A model generated the notes under the pieces. It was not told the origin of the DNA. It ran no database searches and saw only the letters and a list, made by a program, of their open reading frames with translations. The position numbers were made by a program, and so were the translations under genes. A DNA stretch of 22,949 nucleotides. It comes from Saccoglossus kowalevskii (taxonomy: Eukaryota; Hemichordata; Enteropneusta; Harrimaniidae). The stretch's first letter is position 1. The number at the start of each line of letters is the position of its first letter. The DNA lies in the NCBI RefSeq assembly GCF_000003605.2, contig NW_003115049.1, positions 1 to 22,949 on the forward strand. The letters are read 5' to 3'. This document shows positions 1 to 12,114 of the stretch, piece by piece.

Positions 1-14
1 AGCATCAGGAATAC
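1..14. repeat. Diverged partial monomer at the left edge
   Basis: The first bases, AGCATCAGGAATACTGG (running to 17), align to the monomer junction AACATCACAAGTATTGG with 5 mismatches in 17. This is far more divergence than in interior monomers. It is either a decayed end monomer near the array boundary or a rare variant. The window starts here, so the outside sequence cannot be seen. Confidence 0.55.
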
Positions 15-86
15 TGGTCACATCACGAGTACATGTAACTTCACAAGTATTGGTGACATCACGAGTACGTGTAACTTCACAAGTAT
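15..86. repeat. Two 36-bp short monomers (tail-less form)
   Basis: TGGT occurs at 15, 51, 87 and then 131, so the first two units are 36 bp and the next is 44 bp. In both, half B (ending TTCACAA) runs directly into GTATTGG, and the 8-bp tail CATCACAA is absent. No other 36-bp units were found. They could be the older 2x18-bp form, or an 8-bp slippage loss between the two CACAA copies that flank CAT in the normal monomer. Position at the diverged end favours an old or isolated edge form, but the direction of change is an inference. Confidence 0.85.
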
Positions 87-139
87 TGGTGACATCACGA
101 GTAGGTGTAACTTCACAACATCACAAATATTGGTGACAT

Positions 140-1530
140 CACGAGTACGTGTAACTTCACAACATCACAAGTATTGGTGACATCACGAGTACTTGTAACT
201 TCACAACATCACACGTATTGGTGACATCACGAGTACGTATAACTTCACAACGTCACAAATATTGGTGACATCATGAGTACGTGTAACTTCACAACATCAC
301 AAATATTGGTCACATCACGAGTACGTGTAACTTCACAACATCACACGTATTGGTGACATCATGAGTACGTGTAACTTCATAACATACAAGTATTGATGAC
401 ATCACGAGTACTTGTAACTTCACAACATCACAGGTATTGGTCACATCACGAGTACGTGTAACTTCACAACATCACACGTATTGGTGACATCATGAGTACG
501 TGTAACTTCACAACATACAAGTATTGATGACATCACGAGTACTTGTAACTTCACAACATCACAGGTATTGGTGACATCACAAACACATGTAACTTCCCAA
601 CATCACAAGTGTTGGTGACATCACGAGTACTTGTAACGTCACAACATCACACGTATTGGTGACATCATGAGTACGTGTAACTTCACAACATACAAGTATT
701 GATGACATCACGAGTACTTGTAACTTCACAACATCACACGTATTGGTGACATCATGAGTACGTGTAACTTCACAACATACAAGTATTGATGACATCACGA
801 GTACTTGTAACTTCACAACATCACAGGTATTGGTGACATCACAAATACGTGTAACTTCACAACATCACAAGTGTTGGTGACATCACGAGTACTTGTAACT
901 TCACAACATCACAGGTATTGGTGACATCACGAGTACTTGTAACTTCACAACATCACAGGTATTGGTAACATCACGAGTACGTGTAACTTCACAACATCAC
1001 AAATATTGGTGACATCATGAGTACGTGTAACTTCACAACATCACAAATATTGGTCACATCACGAGTACGTGTAACTTCACAACATCACACGTATTGGTGA
1101 CATCATGAGTACGTGTAACTTCATAACATACAAGTATTGATGACATCACGAGTACTTGTAACTTCACAACATCACAGGTATTGGTCACATCACGAGTACG
1201 TGTAACTTCACAACATCACACGTATTGGTGACATCATGAGTACGTGTAACTTCACAACATACAAGTATTGATGACATCACGAGTACTTGTAACTTCACAA
1301 CATCACAGGTATTGGTGACATCACAAATACATGTAACTTCACAACATCACAAGTGTTGGTGACATCACGAGTACTTGTAACGTCACAACATCACAGGTAT
1401 TGGTGACATCACGAGTACTTGTAACTTCACAACATCACAGGTATTGGTGACATCACAAATACGTGTAACTTCACAACATCACACGTATTGGTGACATCAT
1501 GAGTACGTGTAACTTCACAACATACAAGTA
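140..1530. repeat. Higher-order block, copy 1 (recurs at 13312-14702)
   Basis: About 1.39 kb that aligns collinearly with 13312-14702 at a constant offset of 13172 bp, and again with about 15679-17069 (a further 2367 bp on). Shared rare markers include the AACGTCACAAATATT junction near 248, CACAAACACATG near 580 and a double 43/44 dimer at about 577-816. Visible differences are single substitutions, such as TTCCCAAC at 594-601 where the partner has TTCACAAC. Ends are placed by eye to within about one monomer. Confidence 0.7.
577..816. repeat. Double 43/44-bp dimer pocket (first of eleven)
   Basis: Here two 43-bp monomers alternate with 44-bp neighbours, giving an 87-bp period that is a multiple of three. 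Frame is therefore kept and the minus strand stays open for 73-79 codons as a 29-residue repeat beginning KLQVLVMSS. The same pocket recurs at 3051, 4532, 5808, 8705, 12566, 13749, 16116, 17475, 18824 and 22514. This one is longest (79 codons) because a substitution near its end removes the usual stop. I see no codon, promoter or domain evidence for a gene. It is annotated as repeat structure only. Confidence 0.85.
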
Positions 1531-1549
1531 TTGATGACATCAAGAGTAC

Positions 1550-2077
1550 GTGTAACTTCACAACATCACAGGTATTGGTGACATCACAAATACGTGTAAC
1601 TTCACAACATCACAAGTGTTGGTGACATCACGAGTACTTGTAACTTCACAACATCACAAGTATTGGTGACATCACGAGTACTTGTAACTTCACAACATCA
1701 CAGGTATTGGTGACATCACAAATACGTGTAGCTTCACAACATCACAGGTATTGGTGACATGACGAGTACTTGTAACTTCACAACATCACAAGTATTGTTG
1801 ACTTAACGAGTACATGTAACTTCACAACATCACAGGTATTGGTGACATCACAAATACGTGTAGTTTCACAACATCACAAGTGTTGGTGACATCACGAGTA
1901 CTTGTAACTTCACAACATCACAAGTATTGGTGACATCACGAGTACTTGTAACTTCACGACATCACAAGTGTTGGTGACATCACGAGTACTTGTAACTTCA
2001 GAACATCACAGGTATTGGTGACATCACGAGTACTTGTAACTTCACAACATCACAAGTATTGGTGACATCACGAGTAC
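1550..2077. repeat. Block family with CTTAACG / CACGAC / CAGAAC markers, copy 1
   Basis: This block carries an ordered set of rare variants: GTTGACTTAACG at 1797, GTAGTTTCAC, CACGAC at 1955, CAGAAC at 1999 and AAGTACTGG at 2142. The same set follows in order near 5252, 6660, 19807 and 20380. CACGAC recurs at 5410, 6818, 19965 and 20538. The spacing from GTTGAC to CACGAC is 158 bp in all five copies. The alignment to 5005-5532 is at an offset of 3455 bp, which equals 79 monomers less ten 43-bp units and one 33-bp unit. Confidence 0.75.
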
Positions 2078-3270
2078 TTGTAACTTCACAACATCACAAG
2101 TATTGGTGACATCACGAGTACTTGTAACTTCACAACATCACAAGTACTGGTGACATCACGAGTACTTGTAACGTCACAACATCACAGGTATTGGTGACAT
2201 CACGAGTACTTGTAACTTCACAACATCACAGGTATTGGTGACATCACAAATACGTGTAACTTCACAACATCACACGTATTGGTGACATCATGAGTACGTG
2301 TAACTTCACAACATACAAGTATTGATGACATCACGAGTACTTGTAACTTCACAACATCACAGGTATTGGTCACATCACGAGTACGTGTAACTTCACAACA
2401 TCACACGTATTGGTGACATCATGAGTACGTGTAACTTCACAACATACAAGTATTGATGACATCACGAGTACTTGTAACTTCACAACATCACAGGTATTGG
2501 TGACATCACAAATACATGTAACTTCACAACATCACAAGTGTTGGTGACATCACGAGTACTTGTAACGTCACAACATCACAGGTATTGGTGACATCACGAG
2601 TACTTGTAACTTCACAACATCGCAGGTATTGGTGACATCACAAATACGTGTAACTTCACAACATCACACGTATTGGTGACATCATGAGTACGTGTAACTT
2701 CACAACATACAAGTATTGATGACATCACGAGTACTTGTAACTTCACAACATCACAGGTATTGGTGACATCACGAGTACTTGTAACTTCACAACATCACAG
2801 GTATTGGTGACATCACAAATACGTGTAGCTTCACAACATCACATGTATTGGTGACATCACGAGTACTTGTAACTTCACAACATCACAAGTATTGTTGACA
2901 TAACGAGTACATGTAACTTCACAACATCACAAGTATTGGTGACACAACGAGTACGTGTAACTTCACAACATCACAGGTATTGGTGACATCACAAATACGT
3001 ATAACTTCACAACATCACAGGTATTGGTGACATCACGAGTACTTGTAACTTCACAACATCACAAGTGTTGGTGACATCACGAGTACTTGTAACTTCACAA
3101 CATCACACGTATTGGTGACATCATGAGTACGTGTAACTTCACAACATACAAGTATTGATGACATCACGAGTACTTGTAACTTCACAACATCACACGTATT
3201 GGTGACATTATGAGTACGTGTAACTTCACAACATACAAGTATTGATGACATCACGAGTACTTGTAACTTC

Positions 3271-3535
3271 ACAACATCACAAGTATTGGTGACATCACGA
3301 GTACTTGTAACTTCACAACATCACAAGTATTGGTGACATCACGAGTACTTGTAACTTCACAACATCACAAGTATTGGTGACATCACGAGTACTTGTAACT
3401 TCACAACATCACAAGTATTGGTGATATCACGAGTACTTGTAACTTCACAACATCACAAGTATTGGTGACATCACAAATACGTGTAACTTCACAACATCAC
3501 AAGTATTGGTGACATCACGAGTACTTGTAACTTCA
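3271..3535. repeat. Homogeneous run of consensus-type monomers
   Basis: Six successive monomers are the AAGTATTGG-CACGAG-TACTTG type with almost no substitutions, except a GTGATATC variant near 3422 and one CACAAA-TACGTG monomer near 3474. Closely similar runs with the same GTGATATC marker lie near 6028, 8932, 12789, 14850 and 17698. They therefore belong to a shared block and are not independent purity. Confidence 0.75.
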
Positions 3536-4047
3536 CAACATCACAGGTATTGGTGACATCACGAGTACTTGTAACTTCACAACATCACACGTATTGGTGA
3601 CATCATGAGTACGTGTAACTTCACAACATACAAGTATTGATGACATCACGAGTACTTGTAACTTCACAACATCACAGGTATTGGTGACATCACAAATACA
3701 TGTAACTTCACAACATCACAAGTGTTGGTGACATCACGAGTACTTGTAACGTCACAACATCACAGGTATTGGTGACATCACGAGTACTTGTAACTTCACA
3801 ACATCACAGGTATTGGTGACATCACAAATACGTGTAACTTCACAACATCACAAGTGTTGGTGACATCACGAGTACTTGTAACTTCACAACATCACAGGTA
3901 TTGGTGACATCACGAGTACTTGTAACTTCACAACATCACAGGTATTGGTGACATCACGAGTACGTGTAACTTCACAACATCACAAATATTGGTGACATCA
4001 TGAGTACGTGTAACTTCACAACATCACAAATATTGGTCACATCACGA

Positions 4048-5197
4048 GTACGTGTAACTTCACAACATACAAGTATTGATGACATCACGAGTACTTGTAA
4101 CTTCACAACATCACAGGTATTGGTGACATCACAAATACGTGTAACTTCACAACATCACAAGTGTTGGTGACATCACGAGTACTTGTAACTTCACAATATC
4201 ACAGGTATTGGTGACATCACGAGTACTTGTAACTTCACAATATCACAGGTATTGATGACATCACAAATACGTGTAGCTTCACAACATCACAGGTATTGGT
4301 GACATCACGAGTACTTGTAACTTCACAACATCACAAGTATTGTTGACATAACGAGTACATGTAACTTCACAACATCACAGGTATTGGTGACATCACAAAT
4401 ACGTGTAGCTTCACAACATCACAGGTATTGGTGACATCACGAGTACTTGTAACTTCACAACATCACAAGTGTTGGTGACATGTAACTTCACAACATCACA
4501 GGTATTGGTGACATCACAAATACGTGTAACTTCACAACATCACAAGTATTGGTGACATCACGAGTACTTGTAACTTCACAACATCACACGTATTGGTGAC
4601 ATCATGAGTACGTGTAACTTCACAACATACAAGTATTGATGACATCACGAGTACTTGTAACTTCACAACATCACACGTATTGGTGACATCATGAGTACGT
4701 GTAACTTCACAACATACAAGTATTGATGACATCACGAGTACTTGTAACTTCACAACATCACAGGTATTGGTGACATCACAAATACATGTAACTTCACAAC
4801 ATCACAAGTGTTGGTGACATTACGAGTACTTGTAACTTCACAACATCACAGGTATTGGTGACATCACGAGTACTTGTAACTTCACAACATCACAGGTATT
4901 GGTGACATCACAAATACGTGTAACTTCACAACATCACACGTATTGGTGACATCATGAGTACGTGTAACTTCACAACATACAAGTATTGATGACATCACGA
5001 GTACTTGTAACTTCACAACATCACAGGTATTGGTGACATCACAAATACGTGTAACTTCACAACATCACAAGTGTTGGTGACATCACGAGTACTTGTAACT
5101 TCACAACATCACAAGTATTGGTGACATCACGAGTACTTGTAACTTCACAACATCACAGGTATTGGTGACATCACAAATACGTGTAGCTTCACAACAT
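4048..5197. repeat. AATATC-marked block, copy 1 (recurs at 18340-19489)
   Basis: This block aligns with 18340-19489 at a constant offset of 14292 bp over about 1.15 kb. Shared markers are two TTCACAATATCACAGG junctions, the 33-bp monomer at 4469 and the double dimer at 4532. The differences seen are mostly point changes: CACGAG versus CATGAG at the first marker, CATTACG versus CATCACG near 4820, and CACAAAT versus CATAAAT near 4909. Confidence 0.75.
4469..4501. repeat. 33-bp short monomer (11-bp internal deletion), copy 1
   Basis: GTGTTGG at 4469 is followed by GTATTGG at 4502, only 33 bp later. The interior reads GGTGACATGTAAC. This is what remains if 11 bp are lost between the two ACAT copies of a TACATG-type monomer, so a 4-bp microhomology slippage explains it. 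Confidence 0.85.
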
Positions 5198-5532
5198 CAC
5201 AGGTATTGGTGACATGACGAGTACTTGTAACTTCACAACATCACAAGTATTGTTGACTTAACGAGTACATGTAACTTCACAACATCACAGGTATTGGTGA
5301 CATCACAAATACGTGTAGTTTCACAACATCACAAGTGTTGGTGACATCACGAGTACTTGTAACTTCACAACATCACAAGTATTGGTGACATCACGAGTAC
5401 TTGTAACTTCACGACATCACAAGTGTTGGTGACATCACGAGTACTTGTAACTTCAGAACATCACAGGTATTGGTGACATCACGAGTACTTGTAACTTCAC
5501 AACATCACAAGTATTGGTGACATCACGAGTAC
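4856..5532. repeat. 1408-bp offset block, copy 1 (recurs at 6264-6940)
   Basis: This 0.68-kb block aligns with 6264-6940 at an offset of 1408 bp. The match stops at 5533, where the indel-rich patch begins. The 1408-bp spacing equals 32 monomers once three 43-bp units (-3) and the net +3 of the indel patch are included. The block contains the CTTAACG, GTAGTTTC, CACGAC and CAGAAC markers. Confidence 0.75.
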
Positions 5533-5725
5533 TGTAACTTCACAACATCACAAGTATTGGTGACATCACGAGTACTTGTAGCTTCACAACATCACATGTA
5601 TGGTGACATCACGAGTACTTGTAACTTCACAACATCACAAAGTATTGTTGACATAACGAGTACATGTAACTTCACAAACATCACAAAGTATTGGTGACAC
5701 AACGAGTACGTGTAAACTTCACAAA
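5533..5725. other. Indel-rich patch at a block switch; probable unpolished assembly join
   Basis: Seven single-base length changes occur within 195 bp: T missing at 5533 (GTACTGTAAC), T missing at 5601 (GTATGGTG), and extra A in A-runs at about 5640, 5677, 5687, 5714 and 5724. Outside this patch, apart from the recurrent 43-bp class, I found only one isolated single-base indel in the window, near 20315. The patch also marks the place where alignment changes from the 1550-2077 block (offset 3455) to the 2828-3560 block (offset about 2757). Homopolymer-length errors at a block switch are what a low-coverage long-read bridge would leave. Real mutation is possible but less likely. Confidence 0.75.
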
Positions 5726-6305
5726 CATCACAGGTATTGGTGACATCACAAATACGTATAACTTCACAACATCACAGGTATTGGTGACATCACGAGTACT
5801 TGTAACTTCACAACATCACAAGTGTTGGTGACATCACGAGTACTTGTAACTTCACAACATCACACGTATTGGTGACATCATGAGTACGTGTAACTTCACA
5901 ACATACAAGTATTGATGACATCACGAGTACTTGTAACTTCACAACATCACACGTATTGGTGACATTATGAGTACGTGTAACTTCACAACATACAAGTATT
6001 GATGACATCACGAGTACTTGTAACTTCACAACATCACAAGTATTGGTGACATCACGAGTACTTGTAACTTCACAACATCACAAGTATTGGTGACATCACG
6101 AGTACTTGTAACTTCACAACATCACAAGTATTGGTGACATCACGAGTACTTGTAACTTCACAACATCACAAGTATTGGTGATATCACGAGTACTTGTAAC
6201 TTCACAACATCACAAGTATTGGTGACATCACAAATACGTGTAACTTCACAACATCACAAGTATTGGTGACATCACGAGTACTTGTAACTTCACAACATCA
6301 CAGGT
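5581..6305. repeat. GACACAACG-marked block, internal copy (recurs at 2828-3560 and 17164-17970)
   Basis: From 5581 the sequence follows 2828 onward. The offset is 2753 rising to 2757 after the four net extra bases of the indel patch. The block shares CATGTAT-GG, GTTGACATAACG, GACACAACG, ACGTATAAC and the double dimer at 5808. It diverges from its partner around 6310 versus 3560, where one has CACAAA and the other CACGAG. Confidence 0.7.
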
Positions 6306-6940
6306 ATTGGTGACATCACAAATACGTGTAACTTCACAACATCACACGTATTGGTGACATCATGAGTACGTGTAACTTCACAACATACAAGTATTGATGA
6401 CATCACGAGTACTTGTAACTTCACAACATCACAGGTATTGGTGACATCACAAATACGTGTAACTTCACAACATCACAAGTGTTGGTGACATCACGAGTAC
6501 TTGTAACTTCACAACATCACAAGTATTGGTGACATCACGAGTACTTGTAACTTCACAACATCACAGGTATTGGTGACATCACAAATACGTGTAGCTTCAC
6601 AACATCACAGGTATTGGTGACATGACGAGTACTTGTAACTTCACAACATCACAAGTATTGTTGACTTAACGAGTACATGTAACTTCACAACATCACAGGT
6701 ATTGGTGACATCACAAATACGTGTAGTTTCACAACATCACAAGTGTTGGTGACATCACGAGTACTTGTAACTTCACAACATCACAAGTATTGGTGACATC
6801 ACGAGTACTTGTAACTTCACGACATCACAAGTGTTGGTGACATCACGAGTACTTGTAACTTCAGAACATCACAGGTATTGGTGACATCACGAGTACTTGT
6901 AACTTCACAACATCACAAGTATTGGTGACATCACGAGTAC
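6264..6940. repeat. 1408-bp offset block, copy 2
   Basis: Partner of 4856-5532. This copy continues cleanly through the point where the first copy enters the indel patch. It goes on to AAGTACTGG at 7005, 187 bp after CACGAC, the same spacing as at 1955-2142 and 19965-20152. It is the better template for judging what the damaged region should look like. Confidence 0.7.
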
Positions 6941-7010
6941 TTGTAACTTCACAACATCACAAGTATTGGTGACATCACGAGTACTTGTAACTTCACAACA
7001 TCACAAGTAC

Positions 7011-9208
7011 TGGTGACATCACGAGTACTTGTAACGTCACAACATCACAGGTATTGGTGACATCACGAGTACTTGTAACTTCACAACATCACAGGTATTG
7101 GTGACATCACAAATACGTGTAACTTCACAACATCACACGTATTGGTGACATCATGAGTACGTGTAACTTCACAACATACAAGTATTGATGACATCAAGAG
7201 TACTTGTAACTTCACAACATCACAGGTATTGGTGACATCACAAATACGTGTAACTTCACAACATCACAAGTGTTGGTGACATCACGAGTACTTGTAACTT
7301 CACAACATCACAGGTATTGGTGACATCACGAGTACTTGTAACTTCACAACATCACAGGTATTGGTGACATCACAAATACGTGTAGCTTCACAACATCACA
7401 GGTATTGGTGACATCACGAGTACTTGTAACTTCACAACATCACAAGTATTGTTGACATAACGAGTACATGTAACTTCACAACATCACAGGTATTGGTGAC
7501 ATCACAAATACGTGTAACTTCACAACATCACAAGTGTTGGTGACATCACGAGTACTTGTAACTTCACAACATCACAGGTATTGGTGACATCACGAGTACT
7601 TGTAACTTCACAACATCACAGGTATTGGTGACATCACGAGTACGTGTAACTTCACAACATCACAAATATTGGTGACATCATGAGTACGTGTAACTTCACA
7701 ACATCACAAATATTGGTCACATCACGAGTACGTGTAACTTCACAACATCACTCGTATTGGTGACATCATGAGTACGTGTAACTTCATAACATACAAGTAT
7801 TGATGACATCACGAGTACTTGTAACTTCACAACATCACAGGTATTGGTCACATCACGAGTACGTGTAACTTCACAACATCACACGTATTGGTGACATCAT
7901 GAGTACGTGTAACTTCACAACATACAAGTATTGATGACATCACGAGTACTTGTAACTTCACAACATCACAGGTATTGGTGACATCACAAATACATGTAAC
8001 TTCACAACATCACAAGTGTTGGTGACATCACGAGTACTTGTAACATCACAACATCACAGGTATTGGTGACATCACGAGTACTTGTAACTTCACAACATCA
8101 CAGGTATTGGTGACATCACAAATACGTGTAACTTCACAACATCACACGTATTGGTGACATCATGAGTACGTGTAACTTCACAACATACAAGTATTGATGA
8201 CATCAAGAGTACTTGTAACTTCACAACATCACAGGTATTGGTGACATCACAAATACGTGTAACTTCACAACATCACAAGTGTTGGTGACATCACGAGTAC
8301 TTGTAACTTCACAACATCACAGGTATTGGTGACATCACGAGTACTTGTAACTTCACAACATCACAGGTATTGGTGACATCACAAATACGTGTAGCTTCAC
8401 AACATCACAGGTATTGGTGACATCACGAGTACTTGTAACTTCACAACATCACAAGTATTGTTGACATAACGAGTACATGTAACTTCACAACATCACAAGT
8501 ATTGGTGACACAACGAGTACGTGTAACTTCACAACATCACAGGTATTGGTGACATCACAAATACGTATAACTTCACAACATCACAGGTATTGGTGACATC
8601 ACGAGTACTTGTAACTTCACAACATCACGAGTGTTGGTGACATCACGAGTACTTGTAACTTCACAACATCACAAATAATGGTGATATCACGAGTACATGT
8701 AACTTCACAACATCACAAGTATTGGTGACATCACGAGTACTTGTAACTTCACAACATCACACGTATTGGTGACATCATGAGTACGTGTAACTTCACAACA
8801 TACAAGTATTGATGACATCACGAGTACTTGTAACTTCACAACATCACACGTATTGGTGACATTATGAGTACGTGTAACTTCACAACATACAAGTATTGAT
8901 GACATCACGAGTACTTGTAACTTCACAACATCACAAGTATTGGTGACATCACGAGTACTTGTAACTTCACAACATTACAAGTATTGGTGACATCACGAGT
9001 ACTTGTAACTTCACAACATCACAAGTATTGGTGACATCACGAGTACCTGTAACTTCACAACATCACAAGTATTGGTGATATCACGAGTACTTGTAACTTC
9101 ACAACATCACAAGTATTTGTGACATCACAAATACGTGTAACTTCACAACATCACAAGTATTGGTGACATCACGAGTACTTGTAACTTCACAACATCACAG
9201 GTATTGGT
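7011..9208. repeat. 2.2-kb higher-order block, copy 1
   Basis: This block aligns base for base with 10872-13069 at a constant offset of 3861 bp, with only scattered substitutions: CTCG at about 7742 versus CACG, TAACATCAC at 8045 versus TAACGTCAC, and TACCTG near 9047 versus TACTTG. A monomer with AAATAATGG plus GATATC, near 8672, is found elsewhere only at the matching site near 12533. This confirms that the two blocks share one origin. Confidence 0.8.
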
Positions 9209-9347
9209 GACATCACGAGTACTTGTAACTTCACAACATCACAGGTATTGGTGACATCACAAATATGTGTAACTTCACAACATCACACGTATTGGTGACA
9301 TCATGAGTACGTGTAACTTCACAACATACAAGTATTGATGACATCAC

Positions 9348-9725
9348 GAGTACTTGTAACTTCACAACATCACAGGTATTGGTGACATCACAAATACGTG
9401 TAACTTCACAACATCACAAGTATTGGTGACATCACGAGTACTTGTAACTTCACAACATCACACGTATTGGTGACATCACGAGTACGTGTAACTTCACAAC
9501 GTCACAAATATTGGTGACATCATGAGTACGTGTAACTTCACAACATCACAAATATTGGTCACATCACGAGTACGTGTAACTTCACAACATCACACGTATT
9601 GGTGACATCATGAGTACGTGTAACTTCATAACATACAAGTATTGATGACATCACGAGTACTTGTAACTTCACAACATCACAGGTATTGGTCACATCACGA
9701 GTACGTGTAACTTCACAACATCACA
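9348..9725. repeat. 395-bp tandem unit, copy 1
   Basis: This stretch matches 9743-10120 at an offset of 395 bp, which equals nine monomers less the single 43-bp unit they contain. I see one substitution, GGTGAC at 9604 versus GGTTAC at 9999. It carries the AACGTCAC marker at 9498. Confidence 0.8.
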
Positions 9726-9742
9726 CGTATTGGTGACATCAT

Positions 9743-10120
9743 GAGTACTTGTAACTTCACAACATCACAGGTATTGGTGACATCACAAATACGTGTAACT
9801 TCACAACATCACAAGTATTGGTGACATCACGAGTACTTGTAACTTCACAACATCACACGTATTGGTGACATCACGAGTACGTGTAACTTCACAACGTCAC
9901 AAATATTGGTGACATCATGAGTACGTGTAACTTCACAACATCACAAATATTGGTCACATCACGAGTACGTGTAACTTCACAACATCACACGTATTGGTTA
10001 CATCATGAGTACGTGTAACTTCATAACATACAAGTATTGATGACATCACGAGTACTTGTAACTTCACAACATCACAGGTATTGGTCACATCACGAGTACG
10101 TGTAACTTCACAACATCACA
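9743..10120. repeat. 395-bp tandem unit, copy 2
   Basis: Second copy of the nine-monomer unit. Its private GGTTACATC variant at 9999 recurs only near 15480. This ties the copy specifically to the start of the 15430-17230 block and not to the first 395-bp copy. Confidence 0.8.
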
Positions 10121-11105
10121 AGTGTTGGTGACATCACGAGTACTTGTAACTTCACAACATCACAGGTATTGGTGACATCACGAGTACTTGTAACTTCACA
10201 ACATCACAGGTATTGGTGACATCACAAATTGGTGTAGCTTCACAACATCACAGGTATTGGTGACATCACGAGTACTTGTAACTTCACAACATCACAAGTA
10301 TTGTTGACATAACGAGTACATGTAACTTCACAACATCACAGGTATTGGTGACATCACAAATACGTGTAACTTCACAACATCACAAGTGTTGGTGACATCA
10401 CGAGTACTTGTAACTTCACAACATCACAGGTATTGGTGACATCACGAGTACTTGTAACTTCACAACATCACATGTATTGGTGACATCACGAGTACGTGTA
10501 ACTTCACAACATCACAAATATTGGTGACATCATGAGTACGTGTAACTTCACAACATCACAAATATTGGTCACATCACGAGTACGTGTAACTTCACAACAT
10601 CACACGTATTGGTGACATCATGAGTACGTGTAACTTCATAACATACAAGTATTGATGACATCACGAGTACTTGTAACTTCACAACATCACAGGTATTGGT
10701 CACATCACGAGTACGTGTAACTTCACAACATCACACGTATTGGTGACATCATGAGTACGTGTAACTTCACAACATACAAGTATTGATGACATCACGAGTA
10801 CTTGTAACTTCACAACATCACAGGTATTGGTGACATCACAAATACATGTAACTTCACAACATCACAAGTGTTGGTGACATCACGAGTACTTGTAACGTCA
10901 CAACATCACAGGTATTGGTGACATCACGAGTACTTGTAACTTCACAACATCACAGGTATTGGTGACATCACAAATACGTGTAACTTCACAACATCACACG
11001 TATTGGTGACATCATGAGTACGTGTAACTTCACAACATACAAGTATTGATGACATCAAGAGTACGTGTAACTTCACAACATCACAGGTATTGGTGACATC
11101 ACAAA
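10097..11105. repeat. 1009-bp higher-order unit, copy 1
   Basis: The unit has 23 monomers, three of them 43 bp (23x44 less 3 = 1009). It is followed directly by a second copy. The private marker CACAAATTGGTGTAGC lies at 10224 here and 11233 in copy 2, and CATGTATTGG lies at 10471 and 11480. Confidence 0.85.
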
Positions 11106-12114
11106 TACGTGTAACTTCACAACATCACAAGTGTTGGTGACATCACGAGTACTTGTAACTTCACAACATCACAGGTATTGGTGACATCACGAGTACTTGT
11201 AACTTCACAACATCACAGGTATTGGTGACATCACAAATTGGTGTAGCTTCACAACATCACAGGTATTGGTGACATCACGAGTACTTGTAACTTCACAACA
11301 TCACAAGTATTGTTGACATAACGAGTACATGTAACTTCACAACATCACAGGTATTGGTGACATCACAAATACGTGTAACTTCACAACATCACAAGTGTTG
11401 GTGACATCACGAGTACTTGTAACTTCACAACATCACAGGTATTGGTGACATCACGAGTACTTGTAACTTCACAACATCACATGTATTGGTGACATCACGA
11501 GTACGTGTAACTTCACAACATCACAAATATTGGTGACATCATGAGTACGTGTAACTTCACAACATCACAAATATTGGTCACATCACGAGTACGTGTAACT
11601 TCACAACATCACACGTATTGGTGACATCATGAGTACGTGTAACTTCATAACATACAAGTATTGATGACATCACGAGTACTTGTAACTTCACAACATCACA
11701 GGTATTGGTCACATCACGAGTACGTGTAACTTCACAACATCACACGTATTGGTGACATCATGAGTACGTGTAACTTCACAACATACAAGTATTGATGACA
11801 TCACGAGTACTTGTAACTTCACAACATCACAGGTATTGGTGACATCACAAATACATGTAACTTCACAACATCACAAGTGTTGGTGACATCACGAGTACTT
11901 GTAACGTCACAACATCACAGGTATTGGTGACATCACGAGTACTTGTAACTTCACAACATCACAGGTATTGGTGACATCACAAATACGTGTAACTTCACAA
12001 CATCACACGTATTGGTGACATCATGAGTACGTGTAACTTCACAACATACAAGTATTGATGACATCAAGAGTACTTGTAACTTCACAACATCACAGGTATT
12101 GGTGACATCACAAA
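11106..12114. repeat. 1009-bp higher-order unit, copy 2
   Basis: This unit is nearly identical to 10097-11105. The difference noted is TACTTG at 12074 where copy 1 has TACGTG at 11065. It lies inside the 10872-13069 block, so the tandem event probably came after, or together with, the 3861-bp duplication. Confidence 0.85.

Larger units (their letters stand above)
2251..5197. repeat. Long higher-order segment, copy 1 (recurs at 16587-19489)
   Basis: Blocks in this 2.9-kb stretch reappear in the same order near the right side: 2251-2970 at offset 14336, 2885-3560 at offset 14424, and 4048-5197 at offset 14292. Offset changes are explained by an 88-bp duplication in the right copy and by gains and losses of whole monomers between about 3560 and 4048. 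Shared rare markers include GACACAACGAG, AATATCACAGG pairs, TGATATCACG and a 33-bp short monomer. Confidence 0.7.
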
